A DNA stretch of 64,000 nt from Carex sylvatica (GCA_964058845.1 CAXKVR010000066.1:345544-409543), one strand, 5' to 3'; positions 25,173 through 37,120 are shown, counted from the stretch's first letter. Program-made: numbers and translations. The notes: a model not told the origin generated them from the letters alone.

Positions 25173-25829
25173 TAGTGGTTTGCAAATACCCATCGGGGGC
25201 AGACCCGACCCGTACCCGCCTGTGCCCGGTACTCGGGTTACCCGTGCCCGAGCCCGGGTATGAATCGGGTAAACGGGTACACGGGTACGGGTAAAAAACC
25301 GGTAGGGTACGGTTATTTAGTTCAAAACCCGAGCAAATCCGGTCCGATTTACACCCTACCCGATCCGACCCGACCCGACCGGACCGACCCGACCCGACCC
25401 GGATCCGTACCCGACCTGGCCCGACCCGGACCCGACCCCGAACCCGTTAAAAAATTCAAAAAATTCAAAAAAATTCAGAAAAATTCAGAAAAATTCAAAA
25501 AAATTCAAAAAAAATTCAAAAAAATTCAAAAAAATTCAAAAAAATTCAAAAAAATTCAAAAAAAATTCAAATTTTTTTGAAATTTCGAATTTTCCGCCTA
25601 AAAAAACAGGAAAAAACAGGAAAAAAAAAAAAAAAAAAACGGGTACCCGACCTGGACCGCCATACCCGTGCCGAGTACCACGGGTACGGGTATAACTCGG
25701 GTAGAGTACGGGTTTTGAAAAATATACCCGAGATACCCGTATACCCGACCTACCCGTACCCGATCCAAACCCGTACCCGACCCCGGGTACGCCCGGTCCG
25801 CCCGAACCCGGTCCGAGAGCACTACACTA
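25173..25829. mobile_element. hAT-like MITE of the CGGGTA family, copy 1
   Basis: Flanked by an exact 8-bp target duplication CCATAAAT (25165-25172 and 25830-25837). The left end is TAGTGGTTTGCAAA; the right end is degenerate (CACTACACTA). The body is built of CGGGTAC/GTACCCG variants in inverted halves around an expanded AAAAATTCAAA microsatellite (about 25446-25580). Long open frames across it are side effects of its repeat composition. Confidence 0.85.
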
Positions 25830-25837
25830 CCATAAAT

Positions 25838-26394
25838 CACAGATACAAAAAAAAAAAAAAATTAAAAGGGAAAGGGTCCGAATCGAACAATAACTTGGTA
25901 GAATCGGTTTTCCACCAATTCCACCGTTTTTCAGCTCATCAAATCGCCATCCGCATAACAATAAATCACAATGTTATACAAGATTTCAAGGAACTACTCA
26001 AATTTGTCAACAAATATTTTAAAGCCGGTGGCTAGTTGCCATTATAGACTAGTGATAAACCACTTTACATTGATAACCTTAATTGAAGATCGATCTTTGT
26101 ATTGATAAACCACTTTACATGAAGCCGGTGGCTAGTTGCCAAAAAGAAGATCGATCTTTGTGGAATATTAACTAAAATACTCAATTTGGCATCTGATTCT
26201 GTTTGGAATTGACAAATTGATTAAAACACAGAATCTGGTTCTAGGGAACTTGAAAAAGAGGAAGTACAAAGAAATACCACTTGTCAAAAAGCATCTAATT
26301 CAGACAATTATAATCATCCTCTATTACGTACAATTTGAATAACTTTTGTAAGTACATACTCAATTATTCAGGAAATGGGATTGAGAGGCCTGAC
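25838..26394. other. Spacer with a tandem repeat
   Basis: AAGCCGGTGGCTAGTTGCC occurs at about 26022 and 26122, GATAAACCACTTTACAT at about 26053 and 26104, and GAAGATCGATCTTTGT at about 26085 and 26146: a unit of about 95 bp duplicated and partly rearranged. No gene recognised. Confidence 0.55.
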
Positions 26395-26969
26395 AAGCAA
26401 GAGGCCGAGTTTTTTAAAAATAATCAAATTTATAAATATTTTATTAAAAATAATCACGCTTTGGATGAATTTTTAAAAATATCTAGCCCGTGAAATTTGA
26501 CTACGCTCCGGAATTTTTAATCCGGGCCGTGGAAAAATTTCATCGGTGGATTTTTTTTTTTTTTTTTTGATAAACTCTTTTTTTTTAGGGAGCACCTAGC
26601 TATCTCCCGTAACAATCTCCCATTTCATCTCTCAGTCATTAACTATTTTAATAACTACCAACTACCTAGAGGGACCACTTACTATTTGGGGATCACCTAA
26701 TATTTGAAAGATTTTACAACTGGCCCGTGCAAGTATTCATATATAATAACACATCAAATATTCATACCTAATATATCAATTATTTAAAAAAAAAAAACTG
26801 GACACGTTTTTAGATATGGTTTTTTTTTCTCCATTCAATTTAATCAATATTTCTGACGATCAGTGATGAAATTTGCAAATCTAAAACCACGAATATTTTC
26901 TACATAATTTTATCTTTCAAATGAGATCCATTATGACATACTTTCGAGTTATCCATTGCACAAGTATTA

Positions 26970-28235
26970 TGTTGGATTTTGGTACAACTTTTGTACTCGC
27001 TCAGGTGCTGAAAAAGACCATAAAACAAAAAATTTTACGTCCAACCTAAACCGAGGATCTATCTCCTTGATTGATTTCTAAAACTAAATTTATTTAACAA
27101 TTAAATAAATTATAACATTGTACCTAGGTTTCAAATTCAAATTGGAACAGCCGCTGCGCTTGCCTCGCTGCTGCTGCTGCTCTCCTCAGATAACAGCACC
27201 AGACGTCTAGTGCCCCTATCAGTAATCCACAAGGAATGATTAGAGAGCAAGTATTTCTCCTGTCAGAAGTTGTTTCACGTTCCGTAGATACTCTGATTCA
27301 CAACTTATGTGTAAAAGCAGAGCTACCGCTGGCTACGCAAGATTACAACCGCTTACCACTCAAATACGTACGTCTATATGTATATATTTATAACCTCACA
27401 CAATCACTATTTGAGAGGTTTTCCAAGAATCAGAGGAACTTGGCTTCCGAAGGGCGTTCAGCCAACTTTCCAACTCAAACTTGGAAAATGAAATGGTATA
27501 TTTTGAACTCCAACCCTCCATCCCTATTTATAGAGTAGTAAGGTCATTTTTGGGGGGCGTTAGGTCGGTTTTGGGGTGTGATAAAATGACCAAAATGCCC
27601 CTGGCTCCATAAACTATTTACAAGGTCCAGAAAGGCCCAGAAAGGTTCAGAAAGATCCAGTAAAGCCCAGTATAGATGGTTATTGGGCTTGGACATTTTG
27701 GGCTTTGATTTGGGCCCAGTGTGAATAGTACACTGGCCCAAAAAGACCCGAATTGAATAGTATCAGGCCCATAATGAATAGTATCAGACCTGGGCTTTTG
27801 AACTTTAACTTTTGGACTTTTATAATTATATTCTAAATATAATTAAGGCCCAAATATAATATTCCATATATATAATTATGCTAAACAAATATATATATTT
27901 CATGTGCGGTTGTAACAATAATTACATAACGTGTCATACACGCTTGTAATTTTAATTTTTTTAAGCCTATCATCTCAATGGTATTTCTAAATTAATTATA
28001 ACATTTATAATTAATATTTTTCCATCTTATTTATTAATTATAACTATTTATAATCCATAATAAGATTCTCTGATCCGGTTTCTATGCGGTGTGACCCAAT
28101 AGGATCTGTATTATGTTGGCAATAGAGTTAAAACTGTTTTAACTTCTATATATCATAGTTGGCACCTGGCAGTGCACTGTGACCCCCAATTACACAGATG
28201 ATGTTGTCCAGTACAATATCATAATCCTGTAAGTA

Positions 28236-28276
<41 letters not shown>

Positions 28277-28989
28277 CTCGTGTTAATTCTTTCATCTCAT
28301 AGTAACAGACCAGGTTCATGGTAGGTGTGTGTCATCTTTGCAAACCTAATATTTTCTTGTTCTTGAGTAGATTATCATATATGATTAATCTCCATTAATT
28401 ATATTATGCACATATAATTCTACTCTATTAAGGGGTCCAGTGTTACTATCACTTGTATAATAATACAAGGGACGATAATATTCTTGGTGAGCGTCTCTTC
28501 CTCCGCACAAGTCATGTGTACTGAAATGCCACCCTTATAGCTCCCTTTTATGAATAGCGTTAGAGAACACTTACAAATACACACTTCTCATGTAGGAAAG
28601 ACCGCACCTCATACTTTAGAACTTAACACTGAAATGAAATCGTTAATGACACAAACACAATTCCATATAACGTTTCATTTAGGGTCAGTCAAATACCATG
28701 TTCTCTAACATGTATCTATGTGATTAAATGACAACTCCTTGTCTATGATCTATGAAACTTGACCATTATTTAATCCACATACTAACCTTATAATGACTAA
28801 TTAATGTTCCTGCTAATTACCTCAGTTAGTGACAATTTAGAGTGTTTATCATATATATTATGAAGTTTCACAATTCCAGTCATGAACTCGAATGATTCAT
28901 AAATGCAATAACACTCATGGAACAAAATGATATATTAATCATCCAATTCATGAACAAATATGATTGACTTCTAAATTACTACTCTAACA
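26970..28989. mobile_element. Solo LTR of an unidentified LTR retrotransposon, about 2.0 kb
   Basis: Starts TGTTGGATTTTGG and ends CTCTAACA, with inverted TGTT..AACA termini. It sits inside the tandem-repeat array at 26785-29750: the interrupted repeat reads CACAAGTATT before it and TATTCATCC after it. The flanks TATTA and TATTC form a nearly exact 5-bp target duplication. No internal retroelement domain or primer binding site is present, so this is a recombined solo LTR. Confidence 0.75.
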
Positions 28990-29750
28990 TATTCATCCTT
29001 TATTGAGAAAGTATTCATCCTCATCATGCAAGTGCAAATATAAAAACTGGACACATCACTCATCCATCTTTTACACATTTTTAAAGGTGGATTTTTTTTT
29101 TCCGTTCAATCTAATCAATATTTCTGACGATCGGTGAAAATTTTGCAAATTTAAAATCACGAATGTTTTCTACATAATTTTATTTTTCAAATGAGATCCA
29201 TGATAACATACTTTCGAGTTGTCCGTTGCATAAGTATTCATCCCTTATCGAGAAAGTATTCATTCTCGTTGTGTAAGTGCAAATATAAAATATGGACACA
29301 CCACTCATCCATCTTTTACACATTTTTATAGGTGAAATTTTTTTCTCCGTTCAATCTAACCAATATTTTTGACGATCTGTGATGAATTTTGCAAATCTAA
29401 AATCACGAGCGTTTTCTACACACTTTTATCTTTCAAATGAGATTCATAATGACATACTTTTGAGTTGTCCGTTGCACAAGTATTCATCTCTTATAGAGAA
29501 AGTATTTATCCTCGTTGTGCAAGTGCAAATATAAAAACTGGATAAATCACTCATCTATCTTTTACATATTTTTAGAGGTAGTTTTTTTTTCTCCATTCAA
29601 TCTAACCAATATTTCTGACTATCTATGAGAAATTATGCAAATCTAAAACTACAAATATTTTCTACATAATTTTATCTTTCAAATGAGATCCATGATGACA
29701 TATATTTTCAAGTTGTCTATTGTACAAGTATTAATATCTTGTCACGCAAG
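28990..29750. repeat. Tandem repeats of about 245 bp inside the Mutator-like element
   Basis: Three adjoining copies start near 29005, 29250 and 29495. Each contains GAGAAAGTATTCATCC, TATTTCTGACGATC and TTTCAAATGAGATCCAT. A fourth, partial copy lies at 26785-26969 on the other side of the solo LTR, so the array predates that insertion. Confidence 0.8.
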
Positions 29751-30057
29751 TATTCCTACCTAAGATATCAAGTATTCATTCATACACGTTGAAATATTCA
29801 TATCTAAGATATCAAATATTCATTCATATACCTCATTTTTTTTTTAATTTATTTTTATGTCATTTACTTAGTACGCAGTGGTCTAATTCATTATTAATAA
29901 AGTTTTGTTCTTTGCAAAACTAGCTACTTCATGAGGAAGGAGAACATAGACATGAAAGAAATTAATTACATCCACATATACAAAATTATTTTGATACGGT
30001 CAACAGTGATTGATCTTACCCGGTAGAGACGTCCTCTAGTATTCATTCATACACATT

Positions 30058-30400
30058 GAAGTATTCATTCATACACGTTTGGTGAAATCGAATTGCACTA
30101 TCTATTTTCAAAATTTTTAAATTCTAAATAGTAGATCCAAACCGTTCAACATAATGGATATGTTAAAATGTGCTTGCAGATCAAATTTTACATGTTTTGG
30201 AATCTTTTTACTATTTATTAAGTATTTAACAAAATTGCTATCTTCAGACTGTTAAATTTTTGTACCCATCTTAATAAATAGTAAAAAAATTCAGAAAATA
30301 TAAAATTTGATCTGCAAGCACATTTTAACATATCCATCAAGTTGAACGGTTTGAATCGATTGTTTGGACTTTGTAAATATAGGATGTAATCCGGTGTCAC
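30058..30400. mobile_element. Foldback MITE inside the right part of the Mutator-like element
   Basis: Arms carry AACCGTTCAACATAATGGAT, GTGCTTGCAGATCAAATTTT and TTTTTACTATTTATTAAG, followed by their reverse complement (AACATATCCATCAAGTTGAACGG). Same general architecture as the family at 5152-5940; ends not resolved. Confidence 0.6.
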
Positions 30401-30869
30401 CAAAAAAAGATGTAATTGGATCCCTCCTCATATTATATATACATAAATATATATTATACATATATTATATAAAGAAAGAGTTCATCAAAAAACAAAAAAA
30501 AAACCACCAGTGAAATTTTTTCACGGCTCGAATTAAAAATTTCGGGACGTAAAAATATTTCACAAGCTGGATATTTTTAAAAATCCGTTCAAAGCTTAGT
30601 TATTTTTAATAAAATATTTATAAATTTGGTTATTTTAAAAAACCTCGAAGCAAGAGGCAAATGAAAATTATGCTGAGGTGGATGAGAGAGACAGAAACTG
30701 AGACAAATATGCTGTCACAATGGACCCCACAAGCAGTTTCTATATACCACCTGGTTTACTAACCCTAAGAACATGCCTCCTCCTGCAAGTCATACTAGAA
30801 AATTCGAACCGAAGCATGAGATGCTTTCCTTTAAACTGTTTCCATGGTACAATGATGTTGTAACTGTGT

Positions 30870-31175
30870 TTTGTTTTTTAAAGTCTAAATAGTGAACCGT
30901 TCAACATGATTTTTTAGTTGCAAAAAAAAAAAAAAAAAAATTATTTTTCAATTTACAATTTTTTTTAAATTTTTTTACTATTTTTTAGATAGGTAGAAAA
31001 TCACTACTTTTGAATAGTTTAGAATTGTTAAATCAAGTGATTTGCTATCTCTTTAATATACTAGTAATAAAATTTGATCTACTAGTACATTTTCATATCG
31101 AGATCATGTTGAACTTGAACTTTGAAAATGAAAAATATTAATCCATTATACGGACCAATATGCTTTGTTGCTACT
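30870..31175. mobile_element. Foldback MITE, decayed (AGTGAGGCTA-related)
   Basis: Contains TTTTTTAGATAGGTAGAAAA and its approximate inverse, plus GAACCGTTCAACATGAT and ATCATGTTGAAC. The terminal repeats are mostly lost. Confidence 0.5.
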
Positions 31176-32700
31176 CTCTGATCTGTGGGCCCCATTGTCA
31201 ATGTAGCTGGAATTTTGTAAAGCGATGGTTTTTGTGTTTTAGCAAATGTGATAGGTTAGTGGTTCGGAAGTGGGGTTTACCTATTTTTCTCTGCTATTGG
31301 TTAGCAAATGCAATGGTTTCTGGGTTTTAACAAAGCGATGGTTTCCTATTAAATCCTCTGACAAGTTTAATTTACTAATTATATAAATATTGCAAATTAT
31401 ACTTGAGATTGCTATTTTGAGGGCAGAAATTCATCTACTGAGAGCAGAGATAATTTTTTTTTTCAATGTACCAGATTTTCCCTTCTTAATAGCTTTCTTA
31501 TTCTTTGCTTATAATTAATTCCTACTATAATTAGAAAAGTTAATAACCAATTATATATAAGTTGAAAGAAAATTTATTTTTTGTTTATTTCAATATCATA
31601 TGTTGCCTTTTTTTTCTTGATCTAAATTTTCTTATGGTTTTAGTTTATTGTTTTTCTTTGTAAGAAAAAATAAAAATGAATCAAAATATAGAGAAATTAT
31701 GTGATTTTAAAGTATTTTTAAATTATTTTCACAAATACATTTAATGGCTAAGACTTTACACAAAAGCAAGACCAACAAAAAATGATCAAACTGAACTTAT
31801 GATACTCGTAAAAAGACTGCTCAAAAAGAGCAAACTATTAAGTTATTCATCCGATGAATGAATTAATCTCTGAAAAATAGTTTATTGTCTTTTTGCAAAT
31901 ATATGAAGATAATTGAAAAATAATATGTGTTAGATGCAAATCCGTACATCATTTATTTAAAATTATATCATTATATTGATCTTGATTTTTGAACTTTATT
32001 TATAAAAAAAAACATTTAATTGATGCTACTTTATTTATTTATGTAGATAAATTTAATACGTAATTATAATAGTACATAATTAATTATGACCAAAAATAAA
32101 TAAAAGAGGAGAAAAATATTAATGGTAAAAATCTGAAATAAATATCAGTGTATCACATAGAAAATAAGACATGATGTCAAATATATTCTCAAATGATAAT
32201 AAACTTTATATTTTCAAACATGTAAATACAATCATGGTATTAAACGTTTTTTTTTTACTGTACACTGCTAATAAGGAAATTACCTGTCTATTTAATTTTT
32301 TAATTACTTCAGCATTTAATTGGAAGCAAAAAAATAAGAAAGTTTTAAGAAGGGCAGAAAGGATATTTAGAAGAAAATTTTCTCTATGCTCTCAATAACT
32401 CAATTACTCAAATTATGCATTGAGAATAGCACTCCCCCGTTATACTTTCTATTCCTTAATTCTTTCACGCTTAAGTTCTGTTAGTTGAAATCAGTGTACC
32501 AGTGGATTCAATTAAGTTCTCTGGGTGCTTAGTTGGTCTCGCAATGTCAGAACCATGGTTGACAAAATCAGAATTAGATGAATTGGTCGGAATTGGTTGA
32601 ACCGGAAACTTAGATTTTTTTCTTCAAAATATTGTTTTGTACTAAAAAAATAGAAAAAAAGAGTTAGTGAAACATTAATTTGTTAAAAAGGAGCTGGAAC
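31176..32700. other. AT-rich spacer, no gene seen
   Basis: No conserved protein text, RNA gene or transposon ends recognised. Short frames such as 32171-32398 are low-complexity. Confidence 0.5.
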
Positions 32701-33117
32701 ATAAAAAATATTTTCTAGTCATAATATCAAGGTTCTAAATAGCATTTATAGCGGTATAGCGGGGAGATCAAAAAAAAACTTTAGCGAATATCGAAGCTAT
32801 AATAAATAGCGTTTTTTTATTTCAAAAATTATATTTTATATTTCTACTAATAGTAAAAATATCTCATCAAGAAAAAAAATACCAAATTAATTAAGAAGTT
32901 CTAATATTCATATTAAACCAATACAAAGTTCAAATTGTCATTCAAAATATCCCAAATTAAAAAAACTATCGATATATTTTATATTCAAAATATACCACTA
33001 CCATATATTAAAGCATGATACAAAATTTAATTGATATAGCGGTATAGCCCGCACATGTTTCATTTTATTGATATAGCTTGATAAAGTAAAAAAAAAAACT
33101 AATATGGACATTAAGGC

Positions 33118-33804
33118 TAGGGGTGAGTAAATCACTCATAACTCGTGAGCCGCTCATAACTTGCTCATTAAAAACTCATCTAAACTCGCTCATTTATCCG
33201 CTCATTTAAACTCGCTCATTTACTTAATGAGCGAGCATGAGCATGACTCAACTCGCTCATAACTCGCTCATTAAGAATTTACCACATCTAATCCCTACCA
33301 CATTTAATCATGTGTAATTCTGTGTAACATCAGTTTTGCATCATTAAATCCTATGTAATATTCATAGTTTAATACATTCATTTTTTTTTGTAAATCGGCA
33401 AAATCAAAACCTCCGCCTAAAATTCAAAACCTAACCTAACCTCTGCCAACTACTTGTTGCTTGTTTAAGATGAATTTTCATTATTGTTTTCATAATACAA
33501 ATTTGTAGATATGTGACAAGGAAATACCTGTGTATGTCACAAGTAGGGCCGTCAAAATCGACAAGACGATAGCTGTTGGATTTTTATTAGTTTTTGTTGA
33601 TTGTTCTGTTGATGCTACTGTGAAATCTATTTTTGTTGAATTTTTATTATATTTTATTTAAATGAATTATGACAATTTGTTAAATTTTGGTACTCATAAG
33701 TCATAACTCGCTCATTTATCCGCTCATTTAAACTCGCTCATTTACTTAATAAGCGAGCATGAGCATACTCTAACTCGTTCATGCTCGCTCATTAATCACC
33801 CTTG
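33118..33804. mobile_element. hAT-like MITE, 687 bp
   Basis: Perfect 8-bp target duplication ATTAAGGC (33110-33117 and 33805-33812). Ends TAGGGGTGAGTAAATC and, reversed, CAAGGGTGATTAATGAG. Subterminal regions repeat AACTCGCTCATT many times. It is inserted into an older repeat rich in TATAGCGG (about 32740-33960). No coding capacity. Confidence 0.85.
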
Positions 33805-33879
33805 ATTAAGGCCCATTAAAATTGCAAAATCATGTTTTCAAAAAACAAAAAAACAAATTTTTTTTTTGCAAAACCATAA

Positions 33880-34600
33880 CCGATGTAGCATAGCGGTCCG
33901 CTATTATCGCTATAGCGGCCATAGCTTAATTAGCGCAGTTTTACTCCGTAACTTAGCTTTCTAAGCTAGCTATTTAAAAGCTTGCATAATATTGATCTCT
34001 AAAAAGGATAAAAGAAGAAGGAAAAAAAAACACATTATAAAAAAATGTAGATTCCCATGACTGAAGAAACGGAGAGCATACATATATGAAGGAAAAAAAA
34101 AGAGAGACGGAAATGCATCTTATCTCTATAGGCAATGGACCCTGGTTGCTCCAGGTTCATTGTGGACCAAATGTTTTTTCTATTTCTATACACAATAGAC
34201 CTGTACACCATATCTATCTAAAAAATGTATATTTTTGCCTTTTTCTCCCCCAGATAACCATTTCTTCCCAAATCGATGACCCTTACTAGTAGATCCAAAT
34301 TGATGCGAGAAAACACAGAATAGGCCTTAAGTCGCGCCGCCAAATCGTGAGTGAGAACCCGTGCACGAGCATCCCACGCCGGAAAGAAAAAAACTTCTCG
34401 TGAAGAGCTCAATCGGGTTCAAAAATCTGAAAATCGGTCTAAATTAGAAAAATCGGCCTGAAATCGGTGAAAATTACTTGATTCGGCCGATTCAACCCTG
34501 TTCAACCCGGTTTTCGCTAAAAAATTAGCTGCCGCGTAACTAAGTCGAAAATCAGCTCGGTGTCGTCCGATCTCGACCGATTTTGCAGACTAGTTAGCAT
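33880..34600. other. Repeat-derived spacer upstream of the NLR pseudogene
   Basis: Holds the right side of the TATAGCGG-rich repeat (to about 33960) and a block rich in ATCGGCC/ATTCGGCCGATTCAACC (34400-34590). A related text (TTGGTCGGAATTGGTTGAAC) near 32583 suggests another old nested element, ends not resolved. Confidence 0.4.
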
Positions 34601-34624
34601 CTTACCAGAGCAAATTAAGAGCCA

Positions 34625-35258
34625 GAGAGCTAGAGAGGGGATTGCAATAGGGGATCGTCTCCGCTAGCTGTGGAAAAGAAGCTAGCATACCTACTTTTAA
34701 ATGAAGCCCAGTCCCTGTGAGGGGTTGACTGCAAAGTCGATGAGGTGAAGCTTCAACTCAGTCAAATGCAGTGCTTTCTAGAGGATGCCAACTCAAAAAA
34801 GAAGACATGTGATAAGACGATCAAGGGATGGGTGCACGATGTGAGGAGTGTCACATACGAGACTGAGGATGTGATCGACACATTCCTTGTTGAAGCCAAC
34901 TATCAATGGCTTGGTCTGATACCGAACAAACTATTTCCTCGTCGCACTCTCGGTGAGAAGATTTCTAAGATCCAAGCCAAACTTTGCATAATCTCTAGAG
35001 GTAAAACTACTTTTGGGATACAAGATCTCAGTGGAGATCGAGGTCACTCTAAAAGTCTTCTCCAAAAACAGCATTCTTTAAAACATCGTGTGCTTCCTGA
35101 TGTAATAACATTGAAATTGTTAGTTTTGAGGCTGAAAAAATATGTAATTAATTTGTTGTTTCGTGGGAGGAGCTTCCAAAGCCGGCTTGTGGTTTCCATT
35201 GTCGGATCTGGTGCCCTGTAGGCTTGGCAAAACCACTATAGTCCAAAAGATGTATAAT
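34625..35258 (+). pseudogene. CC-NB-ARC (NLR) disease-resistance pseudogene, N-terminal part
   Basis: The frame shows an Rx-type coiled-coil domain: VEKKLAYLLLNEAQSL, an in-frame TGA near 34719, then VDEVKLQLSQMQCFLEDANS, WVHDVRSVTYETEDVIDTFL with the EDVID motif, and linker text. The P-loop region follows at 35145-35250 but is broken by a stop and a short insertion (GGTGCCCT-like) between VGSG and the GKTT-equivalent. The rest of NB-ARC and the LRRs are absent. NLRs are intracellular immune receptors; this copy cannot make one. Confidence 0.88.
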
Positions 35259-35453
35259 TGTCAAACTATAAAGAATCATTTTGATACTTATATATGAATA
35301 ACTGGCTCCCAAGATGTAAGAATCAAAATGATTCTTTCAAGTTGAACAATTATACATCTTTTGGGCTAGAGTGGTCTTTCCAAGCCCACCAGGGCACCAG
35401 GTCCGACAATGGAAACCACAAGGTGACTTTGGGGGCTCGTCTCATGCAACAGT
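35159..35453. repeat. Inverted repeat of the NLR P-loop region (long hairpin)
   Basis: Left arm about 35159-35293, loop 35294-35310, right arm 35311-35453. The right arm, reversed, repeats CTTGTGGTTTCCATTGTCGG, CTTGG.AA.ACCACT, AAAAGATGTATAATTGT and AAAGAATCATTTTGAT with few mismatches in the core. Both arms share the same short extra segment inside the P-loop, so the inverted duplication arose after that lesion. A transcript across it would form a stem of roughly 130 bp. Confidence 0.85.
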
Positions 35454-35888
35454 ATTATGCTCCGACTTTATTGTACAAAACTCATTGTTGCCTCAATCTA
35501 ATCCTCACCCTTTTATTGTATGTGTTGATTCATATACTCCTAAGAAGTTATTAGGTTTTTTTCTTCGTTGGAATAGAATATATGACTTTGACCTCATAGT
35601 TATTACTTATTAAGTGGTAGGATTAATATCCTACAGAAGATTATTATTTTGATTAATATGTTGTTTCATTCAATGTGTTCTTAGTTGCACATGTGACATC
35701 AAATCTATATATGTTCATTATCCAGACATATTTTGGCAAACATTTACGACATTCTTTTGTAAAACATCCCTTTTTTGAAATTAAACAATTAATTTATGTA
35801 ACTATTTAAGGGTTGGTTATGTTAAGAGTGGCCTGGAAGTGCAATCTAATTAATGCAAATTATTTAGTATTTATGCTCTTTAATTTTG

Positions 35889-36302
35889 GAGTAGAACTAA
35901 GGTGTTCTTAAGTTAATCAATCCCTTTTGTGAATTCAACTCTGAAATCTATTGGATTGGCTTCAAACGATGAATTCAAACTGTTGAAATTCTTCCACCTT
36001 ACGGGTGATGCGTCTAGATGCGAAAAATTTAAAATTTTGAATTAATTTGTATAGAGTCAATTGGTCAAAATTAGAAAGTTTATAAGTTAATTTTAATGCA
36101 GTCATTGTTTGGATGTCTTTTGATCAATTGATTCTATATAAAATTAATTCAAAATTATAAAATTTTCGCATGTAGGCGCATTACTCGTAAGGTAGAAGAA
36201 TTTCAACAGTTTGGATTCGTTGTTTGAAGTTAATCCGATAGATTTTAGAGTTGAATTCACAAAAAAAAGACTTGTGAACTTAGGAACACCCTCGTTCTAC
36301 TC
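35889..36302. mobile_element. Mutator-like MITE (GAGTAGAAC family), copy 2
   Basis: Perfect 9-bp target duplication TTAATTTTG (35880-35888 and 36303-36311). Inverted ends GAGTAGAACTAAGGTGTTCT and ..GAACACCCTCGTTCTACTC. 414 bp, non-coding. Confidence 0.85.
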
Positions 36303-36669
36303 TTAATTTTGATATGAGTTTGGTATTACTCTGGTTTGGTGCTAACAAATCAAAAGCCTAGACGAGTAGGCAGAGATATTGAGATCTAATTTTAAAAATC
36401 ATTGTCAGTAACTGGTACAGTATAATTTTGTAATAACATACGCCTATATGTACTGATCACGCCATCAAATACAGGTGGTAGATAGACTAAAGTTTTATTT
36501 TTTTTAGCCTAGTTGGTAGAAACCAATTAATCAAATACATGTGCTACTTGATAAGTAATTTTTTTTCGGTGATGAGGAAAGCAAAGCAATTAGAGAAGAA
36601 AGATCAGCTGGCATCGTTCTCTCAGAACAAATATGCCTGTTATACATTTCTTTTGTTATATCCATGTAA

Positions 36670-37120
36670 AACTTACAAAATTTTAGAAGTTTTTGTTGTA
36701 TATAATTTTCCTATATAAACCTTCTAAGTATTTTTCCCACCGCCTCAACAACAACAAGGGTCGAGGTGAACAATTGAATTATGATAAAAATATAATTCTC
36801 GAGGTATTGGAAAGGAAATATCACTTTCCTTCTTTTTTATGTAGTATTCGTCATCCTCCAACTTTTTTCTTCTGCAAACTAAAACATTTGTAGGTTTCAA
36901 TGACAATATCAGTAAATTTTAAAAATGTGAAGAATAATTATAAATTTTAATAGGAATAAATTATCTCTACCAATAAAATATTTAGCTATATATTAAAATT
37001 CGATTTTATATCGTGTGATCGATTCTATTCTATTTTATTAAATTTTCATCTGCTTTTTTAGTTCCGTTCAGACTTCAGACCCATTATTATTGTTTTTTTT
37101 ATTCCACCCATCATTATTGC
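36670..37120. repeat. Segmental duplicate A (left part), paralogous to 47.4-48.8 kb
   Basis: Shares CGAGGTATTGGAAAGGAAAT-type text, GTCATCCTCCAAC, TTTCAATGACAATATC and TAATAGGAATAAATTATCTC with 47430-47745, and CTTCAGACCCAT(C/T)ATTATTG with 48717-48737. At 37065-37085 it is uninterrupted, while copy B carries an insertion of about 970 bp there. Confidence 0.75.

Larger units (their letters stand above)
26406..30647. mobile_element. Non-autonomous Mutator-like element, 4.2 kb, with long TIRs
   Basis: A perfect 11-bp direct repeat AAGCAAGAGGC flanks it (26395-26405 and 30648-30658). The ends are inverted repeats of about 145 bp starting CGAGTTTTTTAAAAATAATC on the left and, reversed, CGAGGTTTTTTAAAATAACC on the right, diverged by roughly a fifth. 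No transposase frame is present. The interior holds tandem repeats of about 245 bp, a 2-kb solo LTR and a foldback MITE. Length of target duplication and long TIRs fit the Mutator superfamily. Confidence 0.85.

Noticed and set aside
25446..25580. AAAAATTCAAA repeats considered as a CRISPR-like or satellite array
   Set aside because: Units are contiguous, about 11-12 bp, without spacers: a microsatellite expansion in the centre of a MITE.
25260..26035. Open frames of 100-150 codons in the CGGGTA elements (also near 39200-39640, 48700-49410 and 53900-54460)
   Set aside because: Their openness follows from CGGGTA/TACCCG repeat composition, which avoids stops in several frames. They overlap on both strands and encode only repeats such as TRPDPTRP or RVRVGRVYG.
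35294..35613. Plus-strand frames downstream of the NLR pseudogene
   Set aside because: They read the inverted copy of the P-loop region in antisense, followed by spacer.
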